Assembly: GCF_019278525.1 (NCBI RefSeq)
Contig: NZ_CP058986.1
Location: 3,921,001 to 3,985,000 of the forward strand
Source of the DNA: Polaribacter sp. HaHaR_3_91
GTDB taxonomy: Bacteria > Bacteroidota > Bacteroidia > Flavobacteriales > Flavobacteriaceae
Reading direction: 5' to 3'
DNA length: 64,000 bases
Under the pieces are notes generated by a model, which saw only the letters and a program-made list of their open reading frames with translations, was not told the origin of the DNA and did not search any database. Shown here one piece after another: positions 51,908-61,688 of the stretch. Position numbers and translations under genes: made by a program. Each line of letters begins with the position of its first letter. The stretch's first letter is position 1.

Positions 51908-52945
51908 TTATTTTTTGTAGTTATTTAGAAATGTATTTAGTTGTTTTATCATTAAAAATAAAAACATAAGACCCGCACCTAAAATAGCTAATAAAAAGGC
52001 GTAATTTTGCGTAACACCACTTACTTTATATCCTACCGCCTGAAAATTAGAAATTACATTAATCACCTCATATTCTTCAGATCTATCATTAACAACATCC
52101 CTTAACTCTGCATTAATTCTTCTATTCGTTTCAAAAAGTTCTAACTCTTTTGTTGTGCTCTTAACACCTCCTAAGTCTATATTTGTTCCGTTACTTTGTT
52201 TTTTTGCCTCTTCAACCATTACCTGCATGTAAACCTTCCTTAAAGAATCTACCTGACCTAAATTTTGACGTAATAAAGAATCTGTTCTATTTAGGTTTTC
52301 ATTACTTAACTCTTTTAATCTGTTAAAATATTTATTCTTTACTACGGAAGAAATAATAACATCTCCTAGATTATTAAAAACGTCGTTTTTTTCTGAAACT
52401 ACGTGAATTTCATGAATTTTATAATCATAATTTGAGAAGGCTTTTTTAAACTGCTCATATTTATAACTCTTTACCGTAGTTGTATCTACTGCCAAAATAA
52501 ATTTATTGTAAGAATCAATTATATCATTTTCAGTTTCAATGGAAGTGATTGTAAACTTCTTAAAACTTGCAGCTGTTGGTTCGTCTAAATTAAAAATCTC
52601 TGCTAATTCTGCCGTCTTTTTCTGCCTTACAAGGTCATTATAATAATTTATATTATTATATAATTGCCTTGTACTTTCAAAATTCGGTTTTACAAGTAAA
52701 TCAGATCCATAAAGATCTTTCTTTTTCACCTCCAAAAAAACCCCTGCTACAACTCCTACCAATGCTGCAATTGCAATCTTAATAAAGTGTTGTTTAAAGA
52801 AGATTAAAATTATGATTAAAAAATTAAAAATTCCTTTAAAAATACTTCCAATAAAATTAAAAAACTTAGAAAAACCTTTACCGATAAGTACAAATAATGA
52901 ACCTAAATCTATTTCTTCTTCGTTATTTTTTTGATTTGTTGACAT
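51908..52945 (-). CDS. Wzz-like chain-length/polysaccharide biosynthesis protein
   Basis: A 345-residue inner-membrane protein with a TM region near residues 38-68 (FLIIILIFFKQHFIKIAIAA and LVGVVAGVFLE), a large coiled-coil-rich periplasmic part (about 70-305) and a second TM (about 312-335, NYAFLLAILGAGLMFLFLMI). This two-TM layout is that of polysaccharide co-polymerases, and the gene is first in the sugar-nucleotide/transferase block. Sequence similarity to Wzz is weak by eye, so the role rests on topology and position. Confidence 0.75.
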   Translation of the reverse strand: MSTNQKNNEEEIDLGSLFVLIGKGFSKFFNFIGSIFKGIFNFLIIILIFFKQHFIKIAIAALVGVVAGVFLEVKKKDLYGSDLLVKPNFESTRQLYNNINYYNDLVRQKKTAELAEIFNLDEPTAASFKKFTITSIETENDIIDSYNKFILAVDTTTVKSYKYEQFKKAFSNYDYKIHEIHVVSEKNDVFNNLGDVIISSVVKNKYFNRLKELSNENLNRTDSLLRQNLGQVDSLRKVYMQVMVEEAKKQSNGTNIDLGGVKSTTKELELFETNRRINAELRDVVNDRSEEYEVINVISNFQAVGYKVSGVTQNYAFLLAILGAGLMFLFLMIKQLNTFLNNYKK

Positions 52946-52978
52946 TCTTTTTTGATATAATATTTTAGTCTTAGACTC

Positions 52979-54664
52979 TTAAAAAATTTGTTCTAATATT
53001 TTTTGTGTAATCGCATATGTTGGTGTAACACCTGTCATCCCTAAACCTCCAGAAGCTAATGTTGCTCCTGTTTCTAGCGGATTATCCGATGCATAATATG
53101 CATATCTTACTTTTACGTTTTTAGAAATATTTCCTCTAATTTTAGAGGCAGATTGTATTGCTTTTTGATAATGAGCACCTTCCATTTCTAAACCAATAAC
53201 ATTCCATGTAGAGTCATGGAAAAACTGTAACAAATCTTTATTCTGTAATGAAGTTCCTAAAACAGAAATCATAGAACCATCAAAAACTTCTACACCAAAA
53301 CCTTCTAAATCTTCTTTAGACAACTCATTTTTAAATGGATAATTATCTGCAGTACCTTCAAAAATATGCGCAGTAGGAATCATAATATCTCCTTTACCAC
53401 CTTCTAAAATACCTGCTTTACCCATTATAGAAACAGATTTTACATCTAAATGATTTTTCTTCTTCGTATTTTTATAAGGTTTTAAAAGCTCATCCATAGT
53501 TTCGTAAGCTTGTTCACCAAAAGCATAATCCATCACAATTATAACAGGCTTCTTATTTACAGAATTTACTTTTTCATACGGAGAATCTTCAAAATTAATT
53601 TTTTCTGTATCTATTACTTGAACGTTAATATTTGTACCAGAAGTATCTTTAATATAGATCAATCCATTTTCTGATGCATATTCTTTAACCGCTTTTTGCA
53701 AAGGCTTACTATCAGAATTACTTAATAACTGAAACAGACCAAAACCTTCATGCTCTTCGGCTTCTTTTGGCAACGCACCTTTGGCATAAATAGAATTTAA
53801 TACACTGTGCATGTTGGCACTAATAATATGAATTGGTCTTTTAAGCAGACTATTTTCTTTTAGTACCTTTTTAATATTATTTGCCCAAATATCACCATAA
53901 ATGTGATGTCCGATTTCTTCAATTAAAACAGAGCTAAAAGTAACTTTTCTCTTCTTATTCTCTAAAACTTCATTGATTGCTAATTTACCTAACCAATAAA
54001 TTAAGTGAAAAAAACGATCTTTTTTTTCTGATGTTGCAAATGCTTTATGAATATCTATTACTTCCTCAAAAGTTCTTCCTAAAATATTACTTAAATGTGC
54101 AATAGCAACCTCTCTTTCTTGGTCGGTAATTTGTTTATTATAAATAACAATATCTTCTAAATATTTCCATTCTCTAATAAAATCTGTTCCTTCGTTTATT
54201 GTTACTCTTTTTTGAATTTTGTGAGATTCTATAAATAAAAAAGTTAAGTGTGTTAGAATATCATAAATTTCAGAACGACCACGTGTAATTTCTATATTCA
54301 TTTGGTCTTTGTCTATTCTATAACAATTCCTTCTTCTTTTAGGCGGAATTATGCTTTCGAAATGAGAACTACTATAGCCTTCATCTGCAGTTAAGTTTAT
54401 AAATTGGCATTCTTCAATTCCTCTCGGAAGCCTTTCTATTACATATATTAAACCGCTTAACTCAATTCTTTCTTCTGCAATTGAACCATAAATTTCTGGT
54501 CTTAATAAAAGTAAAGATTTACGTAAAGTTTCTCCAGAAATACCCATTGGCTTGTAAAAACCTCTACTAAATAAATGACGCATAGAAATATATAATTTTT
54601 CTATTGCATTTGTAGACTCGTGAGCTCTAGTTCTATCTGTTTTATTTATTTTTGTCATTTTCAA
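52979..54664 (-). CDS. DUF6909 protein with nucleoside-phosphorylase-like C-terminus
   Basis: A 561-residue cytosolic protein. The N-terminal part (1-340) is mostly helical and I place it in DUF6909 from memory. The C-terminal part (about 370-561) carries three stretches resembling purine nucleoside phosphorylase/MTA-SAH nucleosidases: SIMGKAGILEGGKGDIMIPT (412-431, like the glycine-rich GD.. strand), VIGLEMEGAHYQKA with the EMEG motif (493-496), and YYASDNP with the catalytic-type SD (526-527). These sit in the correct order and spacing. Substrate is unknown. It lies between the CTP protease and the Wzz-like protein on the same strand. Confidence 0.88.
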   Translation of the reverse strand: MKMTKINKTDRTRAHESTNAIEKLYISMRHLFSRGFYKPMGISGETLRKSLLLLRPEIYGSIAEERIELSGLIYVIERLPRGIEECQFINLTADEGYSSSHFESIIPPKRRRNCYRIDKDQMNIEITRGRSEIYDILTHLTFLFIESHKIQKRVTINEGTDFIREWKYLEDIVIYNKQITDQEREVAIAHLSNILGRTFEEVIDIHKAFATSEKKDRFFHLIYWLGKLAINEVLENKKRKVTFSSVLIEEIGHHIYGDIWANNIKKVLKENSLLKRPIHIISANMHSVLNSIYAKGALPKEAEEHEGFGLFQLLSNSDSKPLQKAVKEYASENGLIYIKDTSGTNINVQVIDTEKINFEDSPYEKVNSVNKKPVIIVMDYAFGEQAYETMDELLKPYKNTKKKNHLDVKSVSIMGKAGILEGGKGDIMIPTAHIFEGTADNYPFKNELSKEDLEGFGVEVFDGSMISVLGTSLQNKDLLQFFHDSTWNVIGLEMEGAHYQKAIQSASKIRGNISKNVKVRYAYYASDNPLETGATLASGGLGMTGVTPTYAITQKILEQIF

Positions 54665-54685
54665 TTTTAATTTTCAAATATAAAA

Positions 54686-56317
54686 TTATTTAGCGGATAA
54701 AATTTGCTTATATTTTTCTTGGTTTTTTAATACGTTAACCGCTTCTCTTATAACCAAATCATTCTTTAATTTATGATTATATACCCCCTCATCAAAATAG
54801 TATTTATTTAGAATTTCTTCTTCAAGAACTATTTTAAGAATATCCTTATTCTTAGTGATTTCATCTACTTTATTTTTAAATAATTTTTCTTTAATTTTCT
54901 CATATTCATTAGAAATATTATTTACTGTTATAGCTTTATATGCTTCTTTAAACAAAGCTTCTTGCCTGGTAACAAATGTGGTATCTAACTCTAAATAATT
55001 AGTAAACTTATTAAAATCAGCCTCTTTAAATTCAAAATTAAGAGCACTTTCTATTGATGGATGCTGATAATAATAGTTTACAGAAAAATTAAAAATAACT
55101 TTAGAGTTTAAGATCATCTCAGTTGCTTCCGTTTTTTCTGATGTTTTAATAACTACATCTGGTAAAACACCACCTCCATCATATACTTTTCTTCCGTTTG
55201 CCGTTTTAAACTCATTGATTCCTGAATCAGAAAATTTAGGAACTTTTCCGTTTTTATCTCTATTAGCATAATCTAACTCCTGAATACATCGACCACTTGG
55301 CGTATAATACTTAGAAATTGTTAACTTTAATTGGGTACCGTATGTCAATTTTCTATAACGCTGTACCAATCCTTTTCCAAAAGAACGCTGCCCCATAATT
55401 ACCGCCCTATCATAATCTTGCAAAGAACCACTTACAATTTCTGATGCCGAAGCAGAACGTCCATTTACTAAAACTACAATCGGTATCTCTAAGTCTAAAG
55501 GATCATTAGTGCTTTTATACGTATTGCTCCATTTTTTAACTTTTGCTTTTGTAGAAACAATTACCTCTCCTTTTGGTAAAAAGAAATTAGCAATATTTAT
55601 AGATTCTAACAAAGAACCTCCTGGATTTCCTCTTAAATCGAAAACCAGTTGCTTCATACCTGCCTTCTTTAATTTTCTAAATGCTTTTTTTACTTCGGAT
55701 GACGCTTTTTCATTAAAGCGTGTTAATACAATATACCCCGTTTCTTCATCAATCATTTCAGAAAAAGGCACAGGATTTATCACCACTTTATCCCTAGTTA
55801 TTTCTTTCTGAATCCTTTTCCCTTGTCTTTCTATCTCTGCAGAAAAAGCACTATTTGGCGTTCCTTTTATCAACATAGAAAGTTGCTCACTTTCCATATC
55901 TTTTACAGATTGTCCATCAATAGAAACAATAATATCTCCAGGTTTTAAACCTGCTTTATCTGCCGAATATCCCTTAAAAATTTCTTTAATCTGAATTCCT
56001 TGTTTTATATAATAAACAGAAACTCCAATACCGCCATACTCTCCTTCTCTTAATATTTTTGCATTTTCTACATCTTGCTCATTGTAAAAATTGGTATAAG
56101 GATCTAAATCTTTAAGCGTATTTTTAATAGCGCTATTTGTTAATTCTGCAGGATTAATTTCATCTACATAATACATATTTAACTCTTTAAATAATGTATT
56201 GTAAATTTCAATTTGCTTGGCAACCTCAAAGAATTTCGATTTAAATGCAAACGATAAAAAGATTGTTCCTACTAAAAGAACAATAATTGTATTTTTTGAA
56301 AACTTAAACCTCTTCAT
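54686..56317 (-). CDS. S41 family C-terminal processing peptidase (CtpA/Prc-like)
   Basis: A 543-residue periplasmic protease with an N-terminal signal anchor (IIVLLVGTIFLSFAF), a PDZ domain (about 90-165: GEYGGIGVSVYYIKQGIQIK, KAGLKPGDIIVSIDGQSV) and a catalytic S41 core: LVFDLRGNPGGSL, VVLVNGRSASASEIVSGSL with the catalytic Ser, and GQRSFGKGLVQ with the catalytic Lys. A C-terminal extension of about 150 residues follows. It removes C-terminal tails or degrades misfolded envelope proteins. Its start overlaps the rnpA coding end by 14 bases, so they are coupled. Confidence 0.93.
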   Translation of the reverse strand: MKRFKFSKNTIIVLLVGTIFLSFAFKSKFFEVAKQIEIYNTLFKELNMYYVDEINPAELTNSAIKNTLKDLDPYTNFYNEQDVENAKILREGEYGGIGVSVYYIKQGIQIKEIFKGYSADKAGLKPGDIIVSIDGQSVKDMESEQLSMLIKGTPNSAFSAEIERQGKRIQKEITRDKVVINPVPFSEMIDEETGYIVLTRFNEKASSEVKKAFRKLKKAGMKQLVFDLRGNPGGSLLESINIANFFLPKGEVIVSTKAKVKKWSNTYKSTNDPLDLEIPIVVLVNGRSASASEIVSGSLQDYDRAVIMGQRSFGKGLVQRYRKLTYGTQLKLTISKYYTPSGRCIQELDYANRDKNGKVPKFSDSGINEFKTANGRKVYDGGGVLPDVVIKTSEKTEATEMILNSKVIFNFSVNYYYQHPSIESALNFEFKEADFNKFTNYLELDTTFVTRQEALFKEAYKAITVNNISNEYEKIKEKLFKNKVDEITKNKDILKIVLEEEILNKYYFDEGVYNHKLKNDLVIREAVNVLKNQEKYKQILSAK

Positions 56318-56696
56318 TTTTTTTATTTTTTACTTCACTAACAAACCGAGTTAGTAATTTTTCCATTTTTAAGAATATCTCGTCATAAGTACATTTATCT
56401 TTCCCAATATACGAAATCATAAAAACATAAGGTTGCTCTAAATTATTGTAGACAATTTCTTTTTGCAAACGATAAGATTCTCGCATTAACCGCTTAATTC
56501 TATTTCTGTCTACAGCTAGTTTAAAATTACGTTTAGGAACAGAAACTCCCACTTGAGCTGGGAATTCTGAGGTATGATCTGTTTGTAAATAAATCATTCT
56601 AAGAGGATACGCCTTCACAGAATTTCTCTCTACATAAAGTTTTTCTATGAGCTTTTTACTTTTTAAACGCTCTTCTTTTCCTAAGGTATGCTTCAT
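56304..56696 (-). CDS. rnpA: Ribonuclease P protein component
   Basis: A 130-residue basic protein that assists the RNase P RNA in 5' maturation of tRNA. It starts MKHTLGKEERLKSKKLIEKL and carries the family signature KLAVDRNRIKRLMRESYRLQ together with VSVPKRNFKLA. An in-frame ATG 24 bases upstream is possible but adds eight non-homologous residues, so I use 56696. rpmH, its usual neighbour in many phyla, is not here; the S41 protease gene overlaps it instead. Confidence 0.93.
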   Translation of the reverse strand: MKHTLGKEERLKSKKLIEKLYVERNSVKAYPLRMIYLQTDHTSEFPAQVGVSVPKRNFKLAVDRNRIKRLMRESYRLQKEIVYNNLEQPYVFMISYIGKDKCTYDEIFLKMEKLLTRFVSEVKNKKNEEV

Positions 56697-56892
56697 GCAT
56701 ACAAACTTAATAGAAATCATCTACTTTTTATAGATTTTGTATCTTTAACTTTCATATTTATTGCTTTATTAAAGTTTCATTTCTGATAAATGAAAACATA
56801 AATATTAAACAATAATCAATACATTTGTTTAAAAACACACATATTGTTCAAAAAATAAGATTAAATTCGAATCCATTTTTAGATGTAAACTT

Positions 56893-58071
56893 ATGAAACA
56901 AGATCTTTTTCAAGCGCCAGATTATTATAATCTAGATGATTTATTATCCGAAGAACACAAACTAGTAAGAACTGCAGCTCGAGAATGGGTAAAACGAGAC
57001 GTTTCTCCTATTATTGAAGAGTATGCTCAGAAAGCAGAATTTCCAACTCAAATTATTAGTGGTTTGGCAGAAATTGGTGCTTTTGGCCCTTACATTCCTT
57101 CAGCATATGGTGGTGCAGGATTAGATCAAATTTCTTACGGATTAATTATGCAAGAAATTGAACGTGGAGACTCTGGAGTTCGCTCTACTGCTTCTGTACA
57201 ATCTTCATTAGTAATGTATCCTATTTATAAATATGGAAATGAAGCACAACGTAAAAAGTATTTACCAAAGTTAGCTTCTGGCGAGTGGATGGGCTGTTTT
57301 GGATTAACAGAACCAAATCACGGTTCTAACCCTAGCGGAATGGAAACCAAGTTTAAAGATATGGGAGATCATTATCTTTTAAATGGTGCAAAAATGTGGA
57401 TTTCTAACGCTCCTTTTGCTCAAGTTGCAGTGGTTTGGGCAAAAAATGAAGAAGGTAGAATTCATGGTTTATTGGTAGAACGCGGAATGGAAGGTTTTAC
57501 TACGCCTACCACACATAATAAATGGTCTTTGCGTGCATCTGCAACAGGAGAACTTATTTTTGATAATGTAAAAGTGCCTAAAGAAAATTTATTGCCTAAT
57601 AAATCTGGATTAGGAGCACCTTTAGGTTGTTTAGATTCTGCAAGATTCGGAATTGCTTGGGGCGCAATTGGTGCTGCAATGGATTGTTACGATACCGCCT
57701 TACGTTATTGTAAAGAACGCGAACAGTTTGGCAAACCGATTGGTCAATTTCAACTACAACAAAAAAAATTAGCAGAAATGATTACTGAAATCACCAAAGC
57801 ACAATTATTAGCCTGGAGATTGGGTACTTTAAAAAATGAAGGAAAAGCAACTTCCGCTCAGATTTCTATGGCAAAAAGAAATAACGTAGACATGGCTATT
57901 CATATTGCAAGAGAAGCTAGACAAATGTTAGGCGGAATGGGCATTACTGGAGAATATTCTATAATGCGACACATGATGAATCTGGAAAGTGTAATTACCT
58001 ATGAAGGTACTCATGACATACACTTATTAATTACAGGTTTAGACGTAACAGGTTTAAGTGCTTTTAAGTAG
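56893..58071 (+). CDS. Acyl-CoA dehydrogenase (glutaryl-CoA dehydrogenase-like)
   Basis: A 392-residue FAD enzyme that oxidises acyl-CoA at the alpha-beta bond. It has the three-domain ACAD layout: an N-terminal helical part, a middle beta domain with GCFGLTEPNHGSNPSGMETK and MWISNAPFAQVAVVWAK, and C-terminal helices with CKEREQFGKPIGQFQLQQKK, RQMLGGMGITGEYSIMRHMM and the catalytic Glu in VITYEGTHDIHLLITG. The TEPNHGSNP and YEGTHDIH wording is that of glutaryl-CoA dehydrogenases, but the substrate needs proof. It is divergent from rnpA. Confidence 0.92.
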   Translation: MKQDLFQAPDYYNLDDLLSEEHKLVRTAAREWVKRDVSPIIEEYAQKAEFPTQIISGLAEIGAFGPYIPSAYGGAGLDQISYGLIMQEIERGDSGVRSTASVQSSLVMYPIYKYGNEAQRKKYLPKLASGEWMGCFGLTEPNHGSNPSGMETKFKDMGDHYLLNGAKMWISNAPFAQVAVVWAKNEEGRIHGLLVERGMEGFTTPTTHNKWSLRASATGELIFDNVKVPKENLLPNKSGLGAPLGCLDSARFGIAWGAIGAAMDCYDTALRYCKEREQFGKPIGQFQLQQKKLAEMITEITKAQLLAWRLGTLKNEGKATSAQISMAKRNNVDMAIHIAREARQMLGGMGITGEYSIMRHMMNLESVITYEGTHDIHLLITGLDVTGLSAFK

Positions 58072-58225
58072 TTTTTTAACATTTAGTTAAACGTTTAACA
58101 AATGTTGAAATTAAGACAAAAATCAATAAAACGATTTATTTTTAACAAGAGTTAAATACTTAATGTATCAGTAACTTAGCAATGAAAAATTTATGGTATT
58201 TTTATAAGAGTTTAAAAATATCATT

Positions 58226-61200
58226 ATGCAAGAAACTAGAAATGACATTATTCAGTTTATTAACCTACAATTAGCTTCATTAGGACAACCTACTTTTAAA
58301 GACAAACCAGAAAATTCTATTCAATTTTTAGATCCAAAATTTGAGGAATTAACTAGCAGTCTTATTAAAAGCATCAAGCAAAGATCGAGATTATTATCGA
58401 ACCATCTTTCTCCTGTAGATTCAAGAATACAAGCATTTATTAATGATTATTTAAAAGAAGTCTCTATTAATAAATCTCTTGTAATACCAAACAACACATT
58501 GGTATTAACTAAAAAAGGACAAGCAAGAGAACTTAGTTTACCTCCAGATGGTGATTCTTTTAAAAGTAATTTAGTTACTACTAGCAGAATAAAACAAGGT
58601 ATTTTAAACAACCCTTTAAACGATAAAAGAACAACAAAGGGAACTTTTCATATTGTAGAAGGTAGCTTACCTGTACCATTAGACAAAAAAGAAGTTCCGC
58701 AAGAAACTTTTGCGCATTTATTACATTCAGCTTTTAATCCTTCGGATAATTTAAAAACACTTCCATTTACTTCTAATCAAGAAAACCAAGCAAAAGTAAT
58801 GGTTTCATCACTTTTAAGACCTGTGGTTTGTCCGGAAGTAAAAGGAGTAATCTCAGAAAAATCATTAGAAGTTCGCTTTTTTGTACCAGGAAACTTAGTA
58901 AGTAATTTAGATTTTGTAGAGTCTATTTTCGGCAATGCCGGAGACCATAATTTAGCACAAAATGATGCTGCTTTAGATACAGAACACTGGACAGGACATA
59001 CTGGCTGTATTGTTCTAGCGCCACAATTAAAAGAATTAAAAAAGAAAGATGTTGGCTTACCTCATTTTAATGATGCTACAGAACGTCAGAAAAAAGACGG
59101 AATGTGTTGGGAAAATGAAGAGGAACTTTATAATGAAGGTGGTGCTTTTAAAATTACCTGTAGAGATGATAAAGGTGTTGTAGTTACCCTAATTGCAGAT
59201 AATTATTACGGTTATTCTAAAAAAGAAATAAAAACTCAAATTAGTTATTCTGCCAACCTATTTGGTTTGGTAGAGGAAGAACATGCAGGTGGTGCCATTG
59301 CATTTGCTAGAAGAGTTATGGGAGATACCGTAGATGGTAAAGTGCAATCTGAGTTTTATAACTTTAAGCATACTTTTGAAGGTGTAAAACAACTTTTAGG
59401 AGATACCATAGAGGTAAAACCAGAAAACTATGCGGTAGATAAAAAATACCCAAATATTGTTTACATTCCGGAGTTTGCATACATAAACACTAATACCAAC
59501 AGCATCACTTGGATGCATAAAAGTAAAGAGCAGAAATTAACATTGTCTCCTTACAAAACTTACATACACCCTACCGGAAGTAAATTAAAATTAGAAAAAC
59601 ATAAATCCATCGATTTATGGAGAATTATAGAAACATTTGCAGAAGGTGTTTTTTGCCATAAACCATGTACAGTTTCTGGTGGTGGTAAATCTGAGATATC
59701 TAAACCAATGCAAAATGCTATTACGTATAGTACTTTTAACATTCATAATATAGAAGAAGACTTTAAAAAAGCAGACGAAATTATAGAGTATGTTTATTCT
59801 AATCGATGGAAAGTAAAAGATCAAAACAGACCAATTTCTAGATCTTTTCTAAGTGAAAAAAGAACGTTAAGTTCTGCTGTTAAACTATTAATTCCGTCGA
59901 AACATAATTCAGATGAGTTCAATCAATTTTTAGAAGAAATTCCTGTACACATTCGTTCTTTAGTACTTTTTGTAAAAAGGTTATACAGACAAGCACACGG
60001 AACTTTAAATTGGAAAGAGTATATGTCTGTTGAAATTATCAACGGAAAAAAAGGAACGAGTTTACTATACAATAACACACCTGTTGTTGGTAGTTATGTT
60101 CGTATTGGTTTTAATGAACAAGGAAATTGGATGTTAAACAAATTACGTTCAGATTTTTCTCCTTCAGAAAAAGTACAAACAGAAGACGATATAACAGCTT
60201 CTATTACCATACCTAGAAATCAATTAAAAAACTTAAACCCAGAATTCACTAATAAAAGTTTAAAGCTATTAACCAATTGCGAGGCACACCTTTTTCAGAG
60301 ACCAGATGAAGCGGTAGTAAGAGGTTACGATAAAGCTGCCGAATTAGATTTAGTAACAAACGGCCGTTTTTTAACCAACTACGAATTATTAAAGAAAGAA
60401 GACGCTATTGCTTTATACGAAGACACTATCAACTTTGATAAATACACACAACCGGTTAAAGATTTTATTGAAAGTATTGTTAAAAGTGATAAAAAAGAAC
60501 AGTTTTTTGCACTGCCTTCTCATACAAGAATTGTAAATGGTGAACCTACCAAAAACCCTCGTTATTTAGAGCCTTGTAAAAATGTTGTAGAAACTGAAGA
60601 AACTTACTTAGCGGATATTGGTGTTCGTTTGGTTAGAAAAATAAACTTAAACGAACCTGTATATCATGTTGTTAATGCTGTTTTACCCGGTAGAAGAAAT
60701 AATCCTGTTGATAAAGCAGCCGGAATAAGACCTTTAGCAGTGTACAACCCAATTCACTACCAAGAAACACCAGAATTATTTATGGACTTTATCTGTAGTT
60801 TAACAGGAAAATCTCCATCTACTACTGGAGCTGGTACAGAAGGAGCTTTAACAAAAGCACCATTTAACATGCTTACTCCAACAACAGATCTAAACAATGC
60901 GTTGTTGTCTCATATCTTAACAGAATCTAACGGATTTAGCACCGCTGCAGGTTATGTAGGTGCAGAAAATAAAATAGATCATGATGTCAGTTTATTAATT
61001 CCTGAAATTTGGGCAAGATTAGAACCTAAAGACAGAGATCCTAAAGAATTAATTAAAAATGGTTCTTTAGAAAAAATTAATGATTTTGAATACGAAGGAG
61101 AAACTATTTTAGCGAGTAGATTAGGATACAGAATTACAAAAACTTTTTCTTACAGATGTCTTAATAGAATTTTTGATGAACCTACAGCTGTTTTTAGCGA

Positions 61201-61675
61201 AAGAATGCTAAAACCAGAATTACAAGGTTTAGAAGATTTTGTAGATGGAATTAAAAATATTACTGAAGCACAGCAAAAAGTAGCTTTAAACTATTTTGAA
61301 GATGGAAGCATAAGTGCTGCTATTCCACCATTAAAGGTATTATTACACATTATGGCATACGGTAATTATGAAGGTAAAGACATTAGTGATCCAGAATTAC
61401 GTAAATTATTTGAAAGGGAGTACGTGATTAACAGCGATTGGTACAAAGAGAGATTACAATTAAAACAGCAAAAAGACATTGCTTTTTATGATAATCAAAT
61501 AAAATATTCTGAAGACTTTATTGCAAACCCTTATAACAATTCTATTGCTTCAGAAATGGATATTAATACACGATTAGAAAACTTAAAACGACAATACAAA
61601 CATGTAATTTCTAATGAATATTTAGAAGGTTTAATGGGGACAATTGGTACAGATCCTTTATATAGAAAAGGATAA
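58226..61675 (+). CDS. Uncharacterised 1149-aa protein, possible novel enzyme
   Basis: A 1149-residue soluble protein with no signal peptide, TM segment or repeat; I do not recognise its family. Conspicuous patches are GDHNLAQNDAALDTEHWTGH (239-258), a run of metal-ligand-like residues, MCWENEEELYNEGGAFKI (293-310), LIADNYYGYSKKEIKTQISY (322-341), EEHAGGAIAFARRVMGDTVD (351-370) and a Gly-rich SGGGKSEISKP (484-494). Later come VLPGRRNNPVDKAAGIRPLA and TGKSPSTTGAGTEGALTKAP, loops rich in Gly/Ser/Thr. The density of His, Asp, Glu and Gly motifs suggests a large multidomain enzyme. It is 154 bases after the acyl-CoA dehydrogenase and ends at its own terminator. Confidence 0.92.
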   Translation: MQETRNDIIQFINLQLASLGQPTFKDKPENSIQFLDPKFEELTSSLIKSIKQRSRLLSNHLSPVDSRIQAFINDYLKEVSINKSLVIPNNTLVLTKKGQARELSLPPDGDSFKSNLVTTSRIKQGILNNPLNDKRTTKGTFHIVEGSLPVPLDKKEVPQETFAHLLHSAFNPSDNLKTLPFTSNQENQAKVMVSSLLRPVVCPEVKGVISEKSLEVRFFVPGNLVSNLDFVESIFGNAGDHNLAQNDAALDTEHWTGHTGCIVLAPQLKELKKKDVGLPHFNDATERQKKDGMCWENEEELYNEGGAFKITCRDDKGVVVTLIADNYYGYSKKEIKTQISYSANLFGLVEEEHAGGAIAFARRVMGDTVDGKVQSEFYNFKHTFEGVKQLLGDTIEVKPENYAVDKKYPNIVYIPEFAYINTNTNSITWMHKSKEQKLTLSPYKTYIHPTGSKLKLEKHKSIDLWRIIETFAEGVFCHKPCTVSGGGKSEISKPMQNAITYSTFNIHNIEEDFKKADEIIEYVYSNRWKVKDQNRPISRSFLSEKRTLSSAVKLLIPSKHNSDEFNQFLEEIPVHIRSLVLFVKRLYRQAHGTLNWKEYMSVEIINGKKGTSLLYNNTPVVGSYVRIGFNEQGNWMLNKLRSDFSPSEKVQTEDDITASITIPRNQLKNLNPEFTNKSLKLLTNCEAHLFQRPDEAVVRGYDKAAELDLVTNGRFLTNYELLKKEDAIALYEDTINFDKYTQPVKDFIESIVKSDKKEQFFALPSHTRIVNGEPTKNPRYLEPCKNVVETEETYLADIGVRLVRKINLNEPVYHVVNAVLPGRRNNPVDKAAGIRPLAVYNPIHYQETPELFMDFICSLTGKSPSTTGAGTEGALTKAPFNMLTPTTDLNNALLSHILTESNGFSTAAGYVGAENKIDHDVSLLIPEIWARLEPKDRDPKELIKNGSLEKINDFEYEGETILASRLGYRITKTFSYRCLNRIFDEPTAVFSERMLKPELQGLEDFVDGIKNITEAQQKVALNYFEDGSISAAIPPLKVLLHIMAYGNYEGKDISDPELRKLFEREYVINSDWYKERLQLKQQKDIAFYDNQIKYSEDFIANPYNNSIASEMDINTRLENLKRQYKHVISNEYLEGLMGTIGTDPLYRKG

Positions 61676-61688
61676 CAACAAAATTAAG

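Noticed and set aside
38423..56720. Possibility that the polysaccharide block is a mobile island
   Set aside because: Some genes are more AT-rich than their neighbours, but no integrase, transposase, tRNA target or flanking direct repeats were seen, so only ordinary serotype-locus variation is supported.
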